Source of the DNA: Xenorhabdus ishibashii | GTDB taxonomy: Bacteria; Pseudomonadota; Gammaproteobacteria; Enterobacterales; Enterobacteriaceae | DNA: 64,000 nucleotides | Reading direction: 5' to 3' | NCBI RefSeq assembly: GCF_002632755.1 | Contig: NZ_NJAK01000001.1 | Location: 2,790,001 to 2,854,000 of the forward strand | Part shown: positions 1 to 13,869 of the stretch, in pieces | Layout of the letters: each line of letters starts with the position of its first letter | Position numbering within the stretch: the stretch's first letter is position 1 | Notes under the pieces: model-generated | What the model was told of the DNA's origin: nothing | Seen by the model: the letters and a program-made list of their open reading frames with translations, nothing else | The model's database searches: none | Made by a program: the position numbers and the translations under genes

Positions 1-183
1 GAGTTTCGCGAAGTGATGCGCAATTTTGATCGCCAGGCATTGCATGCAACCATGTTACGTCTTTACCATCCGATCACTGGAATTGAGATGGAATGGCATG
101 CCCCATTACCGGACGATATGGTTAAATTGATTGAATTGATGAAAGTGGATGCTGAGACTTTCAAAGACGAGATGGATTGGTAG
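1..183 (+). CDS. rluD: 23S rRNA pseudouridine synthase RluD, C-terminal end (partial)
   Basis: The window opens inside this frame. The visible 60 residues end in ALHATMLRLYHPITGIEMEW and FKDEMDW, which I recognise as the C-terminus of RluD. RluD makes the three pseudouridines of 23S helix 69. The catalytic domain lies before the window. The next gene, pgeF, starts four bases after the stop, so the two are probably cotranscribed, as in E. coli where rluD, yfiH and clpB are consecutive. Confidence 0.9.
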   Translation, partial: EFREVMRNFDRQALHATMLRLYHPITGIEMEWHAPLPDDMVKLIELMKVDAETFKDEMDW

Positions 184-187
184 GTAA

Positions 188-919
188 ATGACACCACTGA
201 TTTTTCCTGATTGGCCACAGCCTGATAATGTCGGTGCTTGCAGTACTACCCGTTTTGGCGGAATAAGCCATCCTCCATATGATAGCTTGAATCTGGGTAA
301 TCATGTCGGGGACGTTCCAGAATATGTGGAGCGGAATAGAACGCTATTGGTTGAGTATGCCCAATTGCCGCAGCAACCTACATGGCTGGAGCAAATACAC
401 GGAACACATGTTATCACACTTGATGGTCAGCCATTGGTGAATAATCAGGCCGATGCCGTTTACACGAATATACCTGGTCAGGTTTGTGCTGTGATGACCG
501 CAGATTGTTTGCCAGTTCTTTTTTGCAGCATTTCTGGTGATGAAGTCGCAGCAGCCCATGCAGGATGGCGCGGGTTATGTGCCGGAGTGTTGGAAAATAC
601 CGTGTCTCGATTTAGCGCAAAACCTGACATGATCTGTGCATGGTTGGGGCCTGCTATTGGCCCTGAAAAATTTGAGGTAGGAAGTGAGGTCAGAGAAACT
701 TTCATTACGAACAATCCTGATCTGGAACAAGCTTTCACGCCTTATGGTGATAAATTTCTGGCAAATATTTATTTACTGGCTAAATTAAAGTTGCAGTCAG
801 TAGGAATCACAGAGATTTTTGGTGGAACCGCATGTACTGTCACGGAGGAAAAAACCTTTTTCTCTTATCGTCGTGATGGTAATACAGGGCGAATGGCAAC
901 TTTAATCTGGTTGCGATAA
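188..919 (+). CDS. pgeF: Purine nucleoside phosphorylase / peptidoglycan editing factor PgeF (YfiH, LACC1 family)
   Basis: The protein has 243 residues, the same length as E. coli YfiH. It carries the family's metal-site motifs TADCLPV and AAHAGWRG (a Cys and a His ligand) and a closing SYRRDG segment. Members of the LACC1/YfiH family act on purine nucleosides, and E. coli PgeF also prevents wrong amino acids from entering the second position of the peptidoglycan stem peptide. It is cytoplasmic, with no signal peptide. It starts four bases after rluD, pointing to translational coupling. A separate heat-shock promoter follows for clpB, so pgeF is probably the end of the rluD operon. Identification is strong; the physiological role is from family knowledge. 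Confidence 0.93.
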   Translation: MTPLIFPDWPQPDNVGACSTTRFGGISHPPYDSLNLGNHVGDVPEYVERNRTLLVEYAQLPQQPTWLEQIHGTHVITLDGQPLVNNQADAVYTNIPGQVCAVMTADCLPVLFCSISGDEVAAAHAGWRGLCAGVLENTVSRFSAKPDMICAWLGPAIGPEKFEVGSEVRETFITNNPDLEQAFTPYGDKFLANIYLLAKLKLQSVGITEIFGGTACTVTEEKTFFSYRRDGNTGRMATLIWLR

Positions 920-981
920 CCTATTTTACAGGACGATCTTTGGCGTATAGCGGTAAGTTTCCAATTAACTTTTCAGAAAAC

Positions 982-1010
982 CTTGAATATTTAAGGAATG
1001 ACCTTATCTA
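982..1010 (+). promoter_or_regulatory. Sigma-32 (RpoH) heat-shock promoter of clpB
   Basis: CTTGAA at 982-987 is followed after 14 bases by CCTTATCTA at 1002-1010. This fits the sigma-32 pattern (CTTGAA, 13-17 bases, CCCCATnT-like) and closely resembles the E. coli clpB promoter. It lies 39 bases upstream of the clpB ATG. Confidence 0.8.
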
Positions 1011-1048
1011 GTCTCCAGTAGCAAATTCTGACCAGTATTGGAGGTGTT

Positions 1049-3622
1049 ATGCGTCTGGATCGTCTTACCAATAAATTCCAGCTTGCTCTCGCTGACGCCC
1101 AATCCCTCGCATTAGGGCGTGATAATCAATTCATCGAACCTCTCCACTTGATGAGTGCATTAATTAATCAAGAAGGCGGTTCAGTACGTCCCTTATTAGC
1201 CTCGGCAGGGGTGGATACGGGAAGCTTCAATAATCAACTGAATCAGGCTCTGCACCGATTGCCAAAAGTAGAGGGCAATGGTGGAGATGTGCAGGTATCC
1301 AGCGAATTGGGACGTTATTTAAATTTGTGTGACAAACTGGCACAAAAATCAGGCGATAACTTTATTTCTTCTGAACTCTTTATCCTGGCAGCGATAGAAG
1401 AACGTGGAACACTAAGTGACATGTTGAAAACTGCTGGTGCAACCAAGGATAAAATCACTAAGGCAATAGAACAAATGCGTGGTGGTGAAAAAGTGAATGA
1501 GCAAGGTGCAGAAGATCAGCGTCAAGCATTAAAAAAATATACCATTGATCTGACTGAACGAGCCGAACAAGGCAAATTAGATCCTGTGATCGGGCGTGAT
1601 GAAGAAATTCGTCGAACTATTCAGGTGTTGCAACGTAGAACCAAAAATAATCCTGTTCTTATTGGTGAACCAGGGGTTGGGAAAACCGCGATTGTTGAAG
1701 GTTTGGCACAGCGTATTGTCAATGGTGAAGTTCCAGAAGGTCTGAAAAACAAACGTGTTCTGTCACTTGATATGGGGGCGTTATTAGCCGGTGCTAAATA
1801 CCGTGGTGAATTCGAAGAGCGTTTGAAAGGTGTTTTGAACGATCTTACCAAACAGGAAGGTTCAGTCATTCTGTTTATTGATGAATTGCATACCATGGTA
1901 GGGGCAGGCAAAGCCGAAGGCGCAATGGATGCCGGTAACATGTTAAAACCCGCTCTGGCTCGTGGAGAATTGCATTGCGTTGGGGCAACAACACTTGATG
2001 AGTATCGTCAGTATATAGAAAAAGATGCGGCTTTAGAACGTCGTTTCCAGAAAGTTTATGTGGCAGAACCTACGGTTGAAGATACGATTGCTATTTTGCG
2101 TGGATTGAAAGAGCGATATGAATTGCATCATCACGTCCAAATCACTGATCCAGCAATTGTGGCGGCTGCAACACTATCTCATCGCTATATTTCTGATCGT
2201 ATGCTACCTGACAAAGCCATTGATCTGATTGATGAAGCAGGGGCAAGCCTGCGTATGCAGATGGATTCTAAACCAGAAGCATTGGATCGCCTTGAGCGCC
2301 GCGTTATTCAGTTAAAACTTGAGCAGCAGGCACTGAAAAAAGAATCTGATGATGCCAGTAAAAAACGTTTAGAGATGCTAAACGAAGAATTGGCAGAAAA
2401 AGAACGTGAATATTCTGAATTAGAAGAAGAGTGGAAAGCGGAGAAGGCTGAACTTAGTGGCACCCAAAATATCAAGGCTGAATTAGAAAATACCCGTATT
2501 GAATTAGAAAAAGCTCGCCGTAGCGGTGACTTGGCTAAAATGTCTGAAATTCAGTACGGAAAAATTCCGGAATTGGAAAAACGCCTAGCAACAGCAACAA
2601 CAGCAGAAAATCGTCATATGAAGTTGCTGCGTAACAAAGTTACAGATGCTGAAATTGCTGAAATACTCGCACGCTGGACAGGGATCCCTGTATCCAGAAT
2701 GCTGGAAAGTGAAAAAGATAAATTACTGCGCATGGAGCAAGAATTGCATAAGCGCGTAATAGGGCAGGATGAAGCTGTTGAAGCTGTATCGAATGCAATT
2801 CGTCGTAGCAGAGCGGGATTATCTGATCCCAATCGTCCAATCGGTTCTTTCATGTTCTTGGGGCCGACTGGGGTGGGTAAAACAGAATTGTGTAAGGCGT
2901 TGGCTAATTTCTTGTTCGACAGTGATGATGCCATGGTGCGCATTGATATGTCGGAGTTTATGGAAAAACACGCAGTTTCAAGGTTAGTGGGAGCGCCTCC
3001 CGGATATGTTGGATATGAAGAAGGTGGGTATTTGACGGAAGCAGTGCGTCGTCGTCCTTATTCTGTCATTTTGTTGGATGAAGTAGAAAAAGCTCATCCA
3101 GATGTTTTCAATATCTTGTTGCAAGTATTGGATGATGGCCGTTTGACTGATGGTCAGGGAAGAACAGTTGATTTTCGTAACACAGTTGTGATTATGACTT
3201 CCAACTTAGGCTCCGATATGATTCAAGAACGCTTTGGTACATTGGATTATATAGGTATGAAAAATATGGTGATGGAAGTAGTTGGTCATCATTTCAGACC
3301 TGAGTTTATTAACCGTGTTGATGAAGTTGTTGTGTTCCACCCATTAGGAAAAGAGCATCTGAAATCTATTACAAGTATTCAATTGCAACGTTTATATCAG
3401 CGTTTGGAAGAGCACGGTTATCGGGTTGAGATAACATCTCAAGCACTGGAAAAACTAAGCGAAGCTGGTTTCGATCCTGTATATGGAGCTCGGCCATTGA
3501 AACGGGCTATTCAGCAAGAGATTGAAAATCCGCTGGCCCAACAAATTCTTTCTGGCAAATTGATTCCAGGTAAATTAGTGACTTTAGAGTTAGAAGACAA
3601 TCGTATTGTTGCAATACAATGA
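1049..3622 (+). CDS. clpB: ATP-dependent disaggregase ClpB
   Basis: ClpB is a hexameric AAA+ chaperone that, with DnaK, pulls polypeptides out of aggregates. The 857 residues match E. coli ClpB exactly in length. In order they show a Clp N-domain (about 1-145), NBD1 with Walker A GEPGVGKT near 206 and Walker B ILFIDE, a long charged coiled-coil middle domain (about 409-525, [10 protein letters not shown]), and NBD2 with Walker A GPTGVGKT near 605 and VILLDE. The start is set by GGAGG at 1040-1044. An in-frame GTG codon at residue 149 (1493-1495), just after a GGTGGTG stretch, matches the internal start that gives the short ClpB form in E. coli. A sigma-32 promoter precedes and a hairpin terminator follows. 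Confidence 0.98.
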   Translation: MRLDRLTNKFQLALADAQSLALGRDNQFIEPLHLMSALINQEGGSVRPLLASAGVDTGSFNNQLNQALHRLPKVEGNGGDVQVSSELGRYLNLCDKLAQKSGDNFISSELFILAAIEERGTLSDMLKTAGATKDKITKAIEQMRGGEKVNEQGAEDQRQALKKYTIDLTERAEQGKLDPVIGRDEEIRRTIQVLQRRTKNNPVLIGEPGVGKTAIVEGLAQRIVNGEVPEGLKNKRVLSLDMGALLAGAKYRGEFEERLKGVLNDLTKQEGSVILFIDELHTMVGAGKAEGAMDAGNMLKPALARGELHCVGATTLDEYRQYIEKDAALERRFQKVYVAEPTVEDTIAILRGLKERYELHHHVQITDPAIVAAATLSHRYISDRMLPDKAIDLIDEAGASLRMQMDSKPEALDRLERRVIQLKLEQQALKKESDDASKKRLEMLNEELAEKEREYSELEEEWKAEKAELSGTQNIKAELENTRIELEKARRSGDLAKMSEIQYGKIPELEKRLATATTAENRHMKLLRNKVTDAEIAEILARWTGIPVSRMLESEKDKLLRMEQELHKRVIGQDEAVEAVSNAIRRSRAGLSDPNRPIGSFMFLGPTGVGKTELCKALANFLFDSDDAMVRIDMSEFMEKHAVSRLVGAPPGYVGYEEGGYLTEAVRRRPYSVILLDEVEKAHPDVFNILLQVLDDGRLTDGQGRTVDFRNTVVIMTSNLGSDMIQERFGTLDYIGMKNMVMEVVGHHFRPEFINRVDEVVVFHPLGKEHLKSITSIQLQRLYQRLEEHGYRVEITSQALEKLSEAGFDPVYGARPLKRAIQQEIENPLAQQILSGKLIPGKLVTLELEDNRIVAIQ

Positions 3623-3645
3623 TATTGATTATGTAGAAAGTTTTT

Positions 3646-3675
3646 AAGAGGTGTTTTTTACACCTCTTTTTTCTT
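3646..3675 (+). terminator. Rho-independent terminator after clpB
   Basis: A 9-bp perfect stem, AAGAGGTGT with ACACCTCTT, encloses a five-T loop and is followed by a long T-rich run. It lies 24 bases after the clpB stop and insulates clpB from the rRNA operon. Confidence 0.85.
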
Positions 3676-3753
3676 TTTGTAGATTATAAAAAGACCAAAT
3701 CAGGGGTTTTTGAGTGATAAATAATCGGTTGGGGCTTTTTTTTAAAATAACTA

Positions 3754-3781
3754 TTGCCAGCCCCAGAAAACTCCCTATAAT
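3754..3781 (+). promoter_or_regulatory. rrn P1 promoter
   Basis: TTGCCA (3754-3759), 16 bases, then TATAAT (3776-3781), followed by GCGCCACCACTGAC. This is nearly the E. coli rrn P1 core, including the GC-rich discriminator that makes rrn promoters sensitive to ppGpp and initiating NTP levels. A T/A tract just upstream (about 3737-3750) could serve as UP element. Fis sites were not resolved. Confidence 0.88.
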
Positions 3782-3850
3782 GCGCCACCACTGACCGGCG
3801 ATGTGCTGAAACAAGCCACGACGGCCGCAGAGAAAAGCGAAAATAATCGC

Positions 3851-3878
3851 TTGACTCTGGAGGCGAAAAGCGTAAGAT
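3851..3878 (+). promoter_or_regulatory. rrn P2 promoter
   Basis: TTGACT (3851-3856), 16 bases, then TAAGAT (3873-3878). Position and the spacer TCTGGAGGCG resemble rrn P2 of E. coli, about 100 bases after P1. Confidence 0.7.
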
Positions 3879-3917
3879 ACGCAGCCTCGCAACCCGGCAG
3901 AAACGGCCGGTTGCCAA

Positions 3918-3930
3918 TGCTCTTTAACAA
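3918..3930 (+). promoter_or_regulatory. boxA antitermination site in the 16S leader
   Basis: TGCTCTTTAACAA matches the rrn boxA bound by NusB-NusE, which protects the untranslated rRNA transcript from Rho. A second copy precedes the 23S gene at 5845-5857. Confidence 0.85.
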
Positions 3931-3934
3931 ATTA

Positions 3935-3951
3935 ATCAGACAATCTGTGTG
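3935..3951 (+). other. 5' arm of the 16S RNase III processing stem
   Basis: These 17 bases (ATCAGACAATCTGTGTG) are perfectly complementary to 5636-5652 just after the 16S gene. The two arms would close the double-stranded stalk around pre-16S that RNase III cuts. The complementarity is visible; the processing role is known for rrn operons. Confidence 0.8.
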
Positions 3952-4066
3952 GGCACTCGCAAGACACTATCTCAGCCGAAAGGCAAAAAAAGATTAAAGT
4001 CTTGAAGAGTGACTGACAGTTAATTCATTACGAACTAACAGTAAGATTCTTTGAGCATCAAACTTT

Positions 4067-5609
<1,543 letters not shown>

Positions 5610-5635
5610 ACCAATGATGGTGAAATGTGAGTGTT

Positions 5636-5652
5636 CACACAGATTGTCTGAT
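5636..5652 (+). other. 3' arm of the 16S RNase III processing stem
   Basis: CACACAGATTGTCTGAT is the exact reverse complement of 3935-3951 in the 16S leader. Confidence 0.8.
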
Positions 5653-5692
5653 GAAATGCAGTATGAGCAAGCGTCTGAGAAGAAGACTTGAA

Positions 5693-5768
5693 GTCCCCTT
5701 CGTCTAGAGGCCTAGGACACCGCCCTTTCACGGCGGTAACAGGGGTTCGAATCCCCTAGGGGACGCCA
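5693..5768 (+). tRNA. tRNA-Glu (TTC) in the 16S-23S spacer
   Basis: A 76-base cloverleaf with acceptor GTCCCCT/AGGGGAC, anticodon TTC inside CGCCCTTTCACGGCG, T-loop GGTTCGAATCC and encoded CCA. A single tRNA-Glu in the spacer is the same arrangement as E. coli rrnG, which also sits next to clpB. Confidence 0.97.
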
Positions 5769-5844
5769 CTTTGCTCCGGTATCGGGTGAAAGACGATGCC
5801 TCAAATGATTGCTAAGCGGGCTGGTGAGCCGGTTTAGCAATCAT

Positions 5845-5857
5845 TGCTCTTTAACAA
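5845..5857 (+). promoter_or_regulatory. boxA antitermination site before 23S
   Basis: TGCTCTTTAACAA, identical to the leader boxA, lies about 100 bases before the 23S gene as in other rrn spacers. It renews the antitermination complex. Confidence 0.75.
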
Positions 5858-5956
5858 TCTGGAACAAGCTGAAAATTTGAAACAATCAATGTTGTTAAAC
5901 GATAACATTGATGAGTCTCTCAAAAACTCCAGTCCGAAGACACCTTCGGGTTGTGA

Positions 5957-8866
<2,910 letters not shown>

Positions 8867-8945
8867 ACAACACCGAAGGTGTTTTGGGCATGAGAGAAGA
8901 CAGTTTCAGAGAGAAAGCAGCTTGTTCGGGATTGAAAACAGGATT

Positions 8946-9065
8946 TGTCTGGCGGCAAGAGCGCGGTGGTCCCACCTGACCCCATGCCGAACTCAGCAGT
9001 GAAACGCCGTAGCGCCGATGGTAGTGTGGGGTCTCCCCATGCGAGAGTAGGGAACTGCCAGACAT
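8946..9065 (+). rRNA. rrf: 5S ribosomal RNA
   Basis: 120 bases from TGTCTGGCGG to CTGCCAGACAT, closely matching E. coli 5S. The terminal helix CTGGCGG/CTGCCAG closes properly. It follows 23S after an 80-base spacer. Confidence 0.97.
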
Positions 9066-9078
9066 CTATTTTGCCAGA

Positions 9079-9107
9079 GAAGCCATCCGTCACCGGATGG
9101 CTTTTTT
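9079..9107 (+). terminator. Rho-independent terminator of the rrn operon
   Basis: The stem AAGCCATCCG / CGGATGGCTT, with a TCAC loop and a T6 run, lies 14 bases after 5S. Confidence 0.92.
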
Positions 9108-9133
9108 GCGTTTGCAGCACCCGTCATATCATG

Positions 9134-9421
9134 TCAACTCCAGCCTGTTACTGATGGACGGCTATCATAAAGCTCTTTTATTGCACCAATACTAACGGAT
9201 AGTAATACACCAAATTGTGCACTTTCGCGATGCCCCCGATGTTGACGATCACCATAAGCATTGCCCGCGGCAGCTACAATTGCAGAAAATAAAAAATGTT
9301 GTACTTTGTCTTTTCCTGTCCAGTTGTCATTTGCCTGACGTATATTGGAACAAGAAGTATTCAAGAGGATAGGAGAAATTATTAATATATTTCGTATCAG
9401 AGTGATGATGTTTTTTTTCAT
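9134..9421 (-). CDS. yfiM: YfiM-family lipoprotein, apparently C-terminally shortened
   Basis: The 95 residues match the YfiM family through NDNWTGKDKVQHF, the AAAGNAYG region and GAIKELYDSRPSVTGWS. The N-terminus is a basic, hydrophobic leader ending in LLNTSC, a lipobox-like Cys although the -3 position is Asn rather than Leu, so lipidation is likely but not certain. As I recall, E. coli YfiM goes on for about 20 more residues after GWS, beginning WKDFAWD. Here a TGA stands where that Trp would be, and the bases after it still resemble the E. coli codons briefly before the rrn terminator. The tail looks lost at the rrn boundary. Function is unknown; position beside pssA agrees with E. coli. 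The ribosome-binding site is weak. Confidence 0.7.
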   Translation of the reverse strand: MKKNIITLIRNILIISPILLNTSCSNIRQANDNWTGKDKVQHFLFSAIVAAAGNAYGDRQHRGHRESAQFGVLLSVSIGAIKELYDSRPSVTGWS

Positions 9422-9479
9422 CGTAATTCACGCCATGATTTATTTTTTTAAATCATAGTCGTTTGATAAATAAGATACA

Positions 9480-9517
9480 AAAATCCCCCTCTGGCAATAG
9501 CGAGAGGGGTTAAAAAA
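9480..9517 (-). terminator. Terminator after pssA
   Basis: CCCCTCT (9486-9492) pairs with AGAGGGG (9503-9509) around a 10-base loop. T runs lie on both strands (A7 at 9512-9518 and AAAAAT before the stem), so it can stop transcription from either side. It lies 20 bases past the pssA stop. Confidence 0.8.
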
Positions 9518-9537
9518 ACGATAATTATTTATCTATT

Positions 9538-10893
9538 CTACAGTATCCTACTGATTAATCGATCCACTCGAATACGACGCAAACGTCGTATCAGTTTGCG
9601 TACCTTAACAGGATAGAGTTGGATACTTTCTAGTTCCTGATAACTGTGAATCACTTTTGTATGAGTACGGATGCAATCCAACTCTATTGCGCGTTGCTCG
9701 CTCATCTCTTGGTGGGGATCATGAATAAGAATGGCATTTTCCAGATCTAATCCCCATGCGCGAGGATTAAGGTTATTACCAGTAATTAATTGCCATTTAT
9801 TATCAACCCAGATCCCTTTTAAGTGATAAGTGTTATCTTGATCTTTCCATAACCGGATAGTTAATTGCTGGTTATCGATAAATTTTTGCAGCCGATTAGT
9901 AAACCTACGCAAGTTAATTTCATACAGATAAGGCAACGCACCAATGATCTTAAATGGTTCCTCTGGTGGAATATAAAAATCATTAGCTGTTTTGTCTCCA
10001 ATAATAATCTCAACTTGTTTTCCCTGGCGGAGCAGGCGAGATATTGCACGTACTAACACTGCTGGTAAATTGAAATAAGGTGTACAGATAACCAGCTTGT
10101 TTTCAGTACAAGAAATAAGATGACAAATTGTTTTGTTCAGAAGATTCTTTTTGCCTAATCCTACAAGGGGGGTTACCGCTAATTCCTCATTTGATGCTTG
10201 ATTTTCAACGTGGTACTCGGCATTTCTTAATGAAGTACGAAATTGGCGGATCAAATTTTTAATTTCAAGGCTACGAGGACGATTGTAGCAGGCTAGATTT
10301 TTTACGGCTTCTGCATTAATAATACTGTCATCGATAAATTGCTTCATGACCGAGGCAAGTTTTGCATTATGTAGCAGATGATAACGATCGTAACGATATT
10401 TTTCATGGCGGTGTAGATAGACATTATTAATACTGGCGCCACTATAAATAACCGTATCATCAAAGATAAAGCCTTTCAGATGTAAAACCCCCAGTGCTTC
10501 ACGTGTATTCACTGGAACGCCCAAAATGGAAATAGTGACATCAGGATAGCTTTCAGCCATAGAGCAGTACCAATCTGCATTTGTTGCCGCGGCTTCTACA
10601 CCAATGCGACCACGTTGGGCACGATGCCAATCGACCAAAATTTTTATATCCAGCTCAGGGCGTTTTTGTTTGACTTCATATAATGCAGTCAGAATATCCC
10701 GCCCTGCATCATCATTTTCTAAATATAATGCTGCGATATAAATATGCTTTTGGGCATTTTCTATATGTCCTAATAAGGTGCTGCGAAACACTTTAGATTC
10801 ATAAAGTGTCTCAATGTCAGCAACTGATTGCGGTAGCTTAGGCAATTGTGCAAGGTGTTGTTGGTGTTTTGCTTGTTTAAATTTGGACAACAT
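9538..10893 (-). CDS. pssA: CDP-diacylglycerol--serine O-phosphatidyltransferase PssA
   Basis: PssA makes phosphatidylserine from CDP-diacylglycerol and serine, the committed step to phosphatidylethanolamine. It belongs to the phospholipase D superfamily, and both HKD motifs are visible: HLKGFIFDD with His138/Lys140 and HLKGIWVDN near residue 357. Starting at the ATG for MLSKFKQAKHQQHLAQLPKL gives 451 residues, the E. coli length. An upstream in-frame ATG at 10938 would add 15 residues with no family match. The basic C-terminus (KVRKLIRRLRRIRVDRLISRIL in two parts) fits peripheral association with acidic membrane. It is followed by a terminator and flanked by pat, as in E. coli. Confidence 0.96.
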   Translation of the reverse strand: MLSKFKQAKHQQHLAQLPKLPQSVADIETLYESKVFRSTLLGHIENAQKHIYIAALYLENDDAGRDILTALYEVKQKRPELDIKILVDWHRAQRGRIGVEAAATNADWYCSMAESYPDVTISILGVPVNTREALGVLHLKGFIFDDTVIYSGASINNVYLHRHEKYRYDRYHLLHNAKLASVMKQFIDDSIINAEAVKNLACYNRPRSLEIKNLIRQFRTSLRNAEYHVENQASNEELAVTPLVGLGKKNLLNKTICHLISCTENKLVICTPYFNLPAVLVRAISRLLRQGKQVEIIIGDKTANDFYIPPEEPFKIIGALPYLYEINLRRFTNRLQKFIDNQQLTIRLWKDQDNTYHLKGIWVDNKWQLITGNNLNPRAWGLDLENAILIHDPHQEMSEQRAIELDCIRTHTKVIHSYQELESIQLYPVKVRKLIRRLRRIRVDRLISRIL

Positions 10894-11100
10894 CACAGTG
10901 CGTTTTTCTCTTAGTCTAGATGGAATTACTACCATCATAAGGTGTATGAATCAAAATGATCTGGCGATGATACCATTAGTTTGGTTCATTGTGAGTATGA
11001 ATTAACTCTCTTGAGCTGATTGCTTTAAGAGTGTGCGATCTATCACGGAGTGAGCATTTTTTATCACTCATCACAATATGCATATTGAATTTATTTTTTG

Positions 11101-13743
11101 CTAGAGTTTTAACATAAGATTAACAATGCCGTCTTCTAACTGTATATCAATGCTAAATCCAAGTTTTTTCGCAAGTTGGATCATATTGCGATTTTCAGGC
11201 ATAGTGATGGCTGTTAGTGCCTGAATACCATGTTCTCTTGTATAATTAATCAGTTTAGCCATAAGCTGATAGCCTAACGTAATCCCTTTGAGATCTGATC
11301 GAACTAATATCGCAAATTCAGCTTCGATATTATCGGGATCAGCCATAGCACGAGCGACACCAATAATTTCAGGTGTTGTTGCTGGGTGGCGGATCGCCAC
11401 GAATGCCATCTCTCGGTCGTAATCAATTTGGGTCATGTTTGCGAGATCATCATGCGTAAACTCGCTAATTTCACTGAAATAGCGGTAATAAAGATCTTCC
11501 TTTGTTACTTGGCCAATAAATGCTTTAAGTAAAGGTTCGTCTTCCGGCAAGATTGGTCGCAGCAAGCATTCAAAATCATCTTTGATATAGATAGTTTCTT
11601 CTAGTTCATTAGGATAAGGCCGGATAGCCAATCTACTGCGGGGATCACCTGTTACTGGCATCAACTCCATTGTCACATCCAGTAGAGTAAACTCATTGCC
11701 TGATGCAAGCAGTGGGTGGATATTCATACGAGTAATTTGAGGGCAATCGATCAGAAGATTAGAGACTCTGACCAATAACTGGCTGAGAGCAAGAATATCT
11801 AACGGCAAAAGTGAACCACCAGATTTTATTTTACCGCTCTTAATTGCCTGAATAACCAAATAACGGGCGAGTGCCATATTAAGGGGAGGAAGGGCGACAG
11901 CCGCCTGAGTTTCATGCATCCAATCAATATCTCCCTCGCCTAGCATGATTAAAGGACCAAATATTTCGTCTTGTTCAATAGCAATTCTCAGCTCTTGGGT
12001 GCCAGCTCGATTAGCCATGCTTTGTACTAATAAACCATGAATCCTGGCTTGCGGGAAGTTTTGTTTAACACGTTCAATAATCGCTTGTGTGGCGGCTTTA
12101 ACTTCATCAGCGTTGCGCAAGTAAAGCATCACTCCCTGAACTTCTGATTTATGTGGAATATCAGGGGTGCGAAGTTTTAATGCCACGGGATAGCCAATTT
12201 TTTCTGCGATATTGATCGCATCATCACTGGTATGGGCGATCCAAGTCGGTAAAGTATTTAAACCGTAAGCATCGAGGATAGGTTGTACTTCATGGGTATC
12301 CAGTTGGATATTTCCGTTATCAAGCGCTTTCTGTATACATTCATGGGCTCGAGCCGTATTCGATGTGATGCCAATGGGCAAGGATGGTGTTTCTTTTAAT
12401 TGTTTTTGGTTTCGCTGATATTCCACCATATGCATAAAGGCGGTAATGGCACCTTCTGGCGTCCGATAAGTCGGGATACCTGCCTCACTGAACAGGCGTC
12501 GGGCTTCCAACGAAGAATATTCTCCGCACCAATTAGTGAAAATAGGAAGCCATTTTCCACGGGGATGCTCTTTAATGGTTTGTATAACCCGGACCGCTGT
12601 AGTCTGGCTGTAAGATATGGCACTAGGAGAGTGGATTAACAATAAGGCATCATAATCATGACTATCTAAAAGTAACCTGAGTGCGGCAATATATCGTTCG
12701 GTGGAGGAGTCATCACCGATATCCAATGGGTTACGTAAAAGCAGCGTATCAGGAAGTATACCAGACAATCTCTTGATCATTTCCTCACCTAATATAGCGA
12801 GTTTACCAGTTCTCCTTACTAGCTCATCTAACGCCATTGCTGCAGGTGCTGCACCATTACTGACGATTAATAAACGTTCTCCGCGCAATGGCCGCATAAA
12901 ACTCAATGTTTCCACTGCGGAGAACATTTCATGTGTATCTTGTACACGCAGTAATCCGGCACGTTGAATTGCTGCGTCATAAGCAGCATCGAAATTTTGT
13001 TGTTCTCCTAGTAATTTCTGAACTTGCCGGGTACGGCCGCTTTTCACGATTAGAATAGGTTTATTGCGTGAAGCACTTCGGGAAGCAGAAAGAAAACGGC
13101 GGGCATCACTGATATGTTCGAGATGCAACAAAATGGCGCTGGTTTTACTGTCTCTTGCTAAAAAGTCGAGTAAGTCATCAATATCAATATCAACACTGTC
13201 ACCCAAAGCAATAAAATACGAAAAACCAATATTACGGTGATTGGCCCAGTCCAAAATAGTGTTAGATATCGCGGCTGATTGTGAAATAAAAGCCAGTTTA
13301 CCTTTAAGAATAGGGATTGGCGAAAAACTGGCATTTAGCCCGCTCCAGGGCGCTAAGATGCCAAGACTATTTGGTCCCAGAATTCGAAGATGATGTTTTT
13401 GGCTGTACTGTTTCAATTCAGTAAATTGTGATGGCGGGGAGGATAAAATAATGACGGTTTTGCATCCGTGTTGAGCCAGTTGCTCTAGTAAAGACAAATT
13501 GCGACTGTGATGAGTACAAAGTACAGCCAGATCAGGAGGTAATGGTAATTTATCGATAGAAGGATAGGCTAACACACCCAGAACGGCATATTTATTTGGT
13601 GTTACGGGGAGAATAGGTCCTGTAAATCCACCCATTAACAAATTTCGCATCAACACTGAACTGGCTTTTTCTGGCTTTTCAGAAGCACCAATAACGGCGA
13701 TAGATTTAGGGCGTAACAATGCTTCAAGTCCGCGCTGGCTCAT
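11101..13743 (-). CDS. pat: Protein lysine acetyltransferase Pat (YfiQ/PatZ)
   Basis: The 880-residue protein has the Pat architecture: a CoA-binding and succinyl-CoA-synthetase-like region (about 1-460, PKSIAVIGASEKP at the start), an ATP-grasp-like region (about 480-690, IGYPVALKLRTPDIPHKSEV) and a C-terminal GNAT acetyltransferase (about 720-880, LVRSDLKGITLGYQLMAKL). Pat of Salmonella and E. coli acetylates acetyl-CoA synthetase and other proteins on lysine, lowering their activity. The large domain binds acetyl-CoA and acts as regulator rather than as an acetyl-CoA synthetase. The family length in E. coli is 886. The 207-base gap to pssA suggests separate transcription, while yfiP lies 126 bases upstream on the same strand. 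Confidence 0.95.
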   Translation of the reverse strand: MSQRGLEALLRPKSIAVIGASEKPEKASSVLMRNLLMGGFTGPILPVTPNKYAVLGVLAYPSIDKLPLPPDLAVLCTHHSRNLSLLEQLAQHGCKTVIILSSPPSQFTELKQYSQKHHLRILGPNSLGILAPWSGLNASFSPIPILKGKLAFISQSAAISNTILDWANHRNIGFSYFIALGDSVDIDIDDLLDFLARDSKTSAILLHLEHISDARRFLSASRSASRNKPILIVKSGRTRQVQKLLGEQQNFDAAYDAAIQRAGLLRVQDTHEMFSAVETLSFMRPLRGERLLIVSNGAAPAAMALDELVRRTGKLAILGEEMIKRLSGILPDTLLLRNPLDIGDDSSTERYIAALRLLLDSHDYDALLLIHSPSAISYSQTTAVRVIQTIKEHPRGKWLPIFTNWCGEYSSLEARRLFSEAGIPTYRTPEGAITAFMHMVEYQRNQKQLKETPSLPIGITSNTARAHECIQKALDNGNIQLDTHEVQPILDAYGLNTLPTWIAHTSDDAINIAEKIGYPVALKLRTPDIPHKSEVQGVMLYLRNADEVKAATQAIIERVKQNFPQARIHGLLVQSMANRAGTQELRIAIEQDEIFGPLIMLGEGDIDWMHETQAAVALPPLNMALARYLVIQAIKSGKIKSGGSLLPLDILALSQLLVRVSNLLIDCPQITRMNIHPLLASGNEFTLLDVTMELMPVTGDPRSRLAIRPYPNELEETIYIKDDFECLLRPILPEDEPLLKAFIGQVTKEDLYYRYFSEISEFTHDDLANMTQIDYDREMAFVAIRHPATTPEIIGVARAMADPDNIEAEFAILVRSDLKGITLGYQLMAKLINYTREHGIQALTAITMPENRNMIQLAKKLGFSIDIQLEDGIVNLMLKL

Positions 13744-13869
13744 TCTTGGAGTTCCTTATCAGTTATCACATCAATAAACAATCACTGTTGATTAAACAAT
13801 TACTATGAATAACTTTAGCCACCATCAGTCACTTTAGCGCGGATTGTCAAGCATTACTGTGAGTTATCC

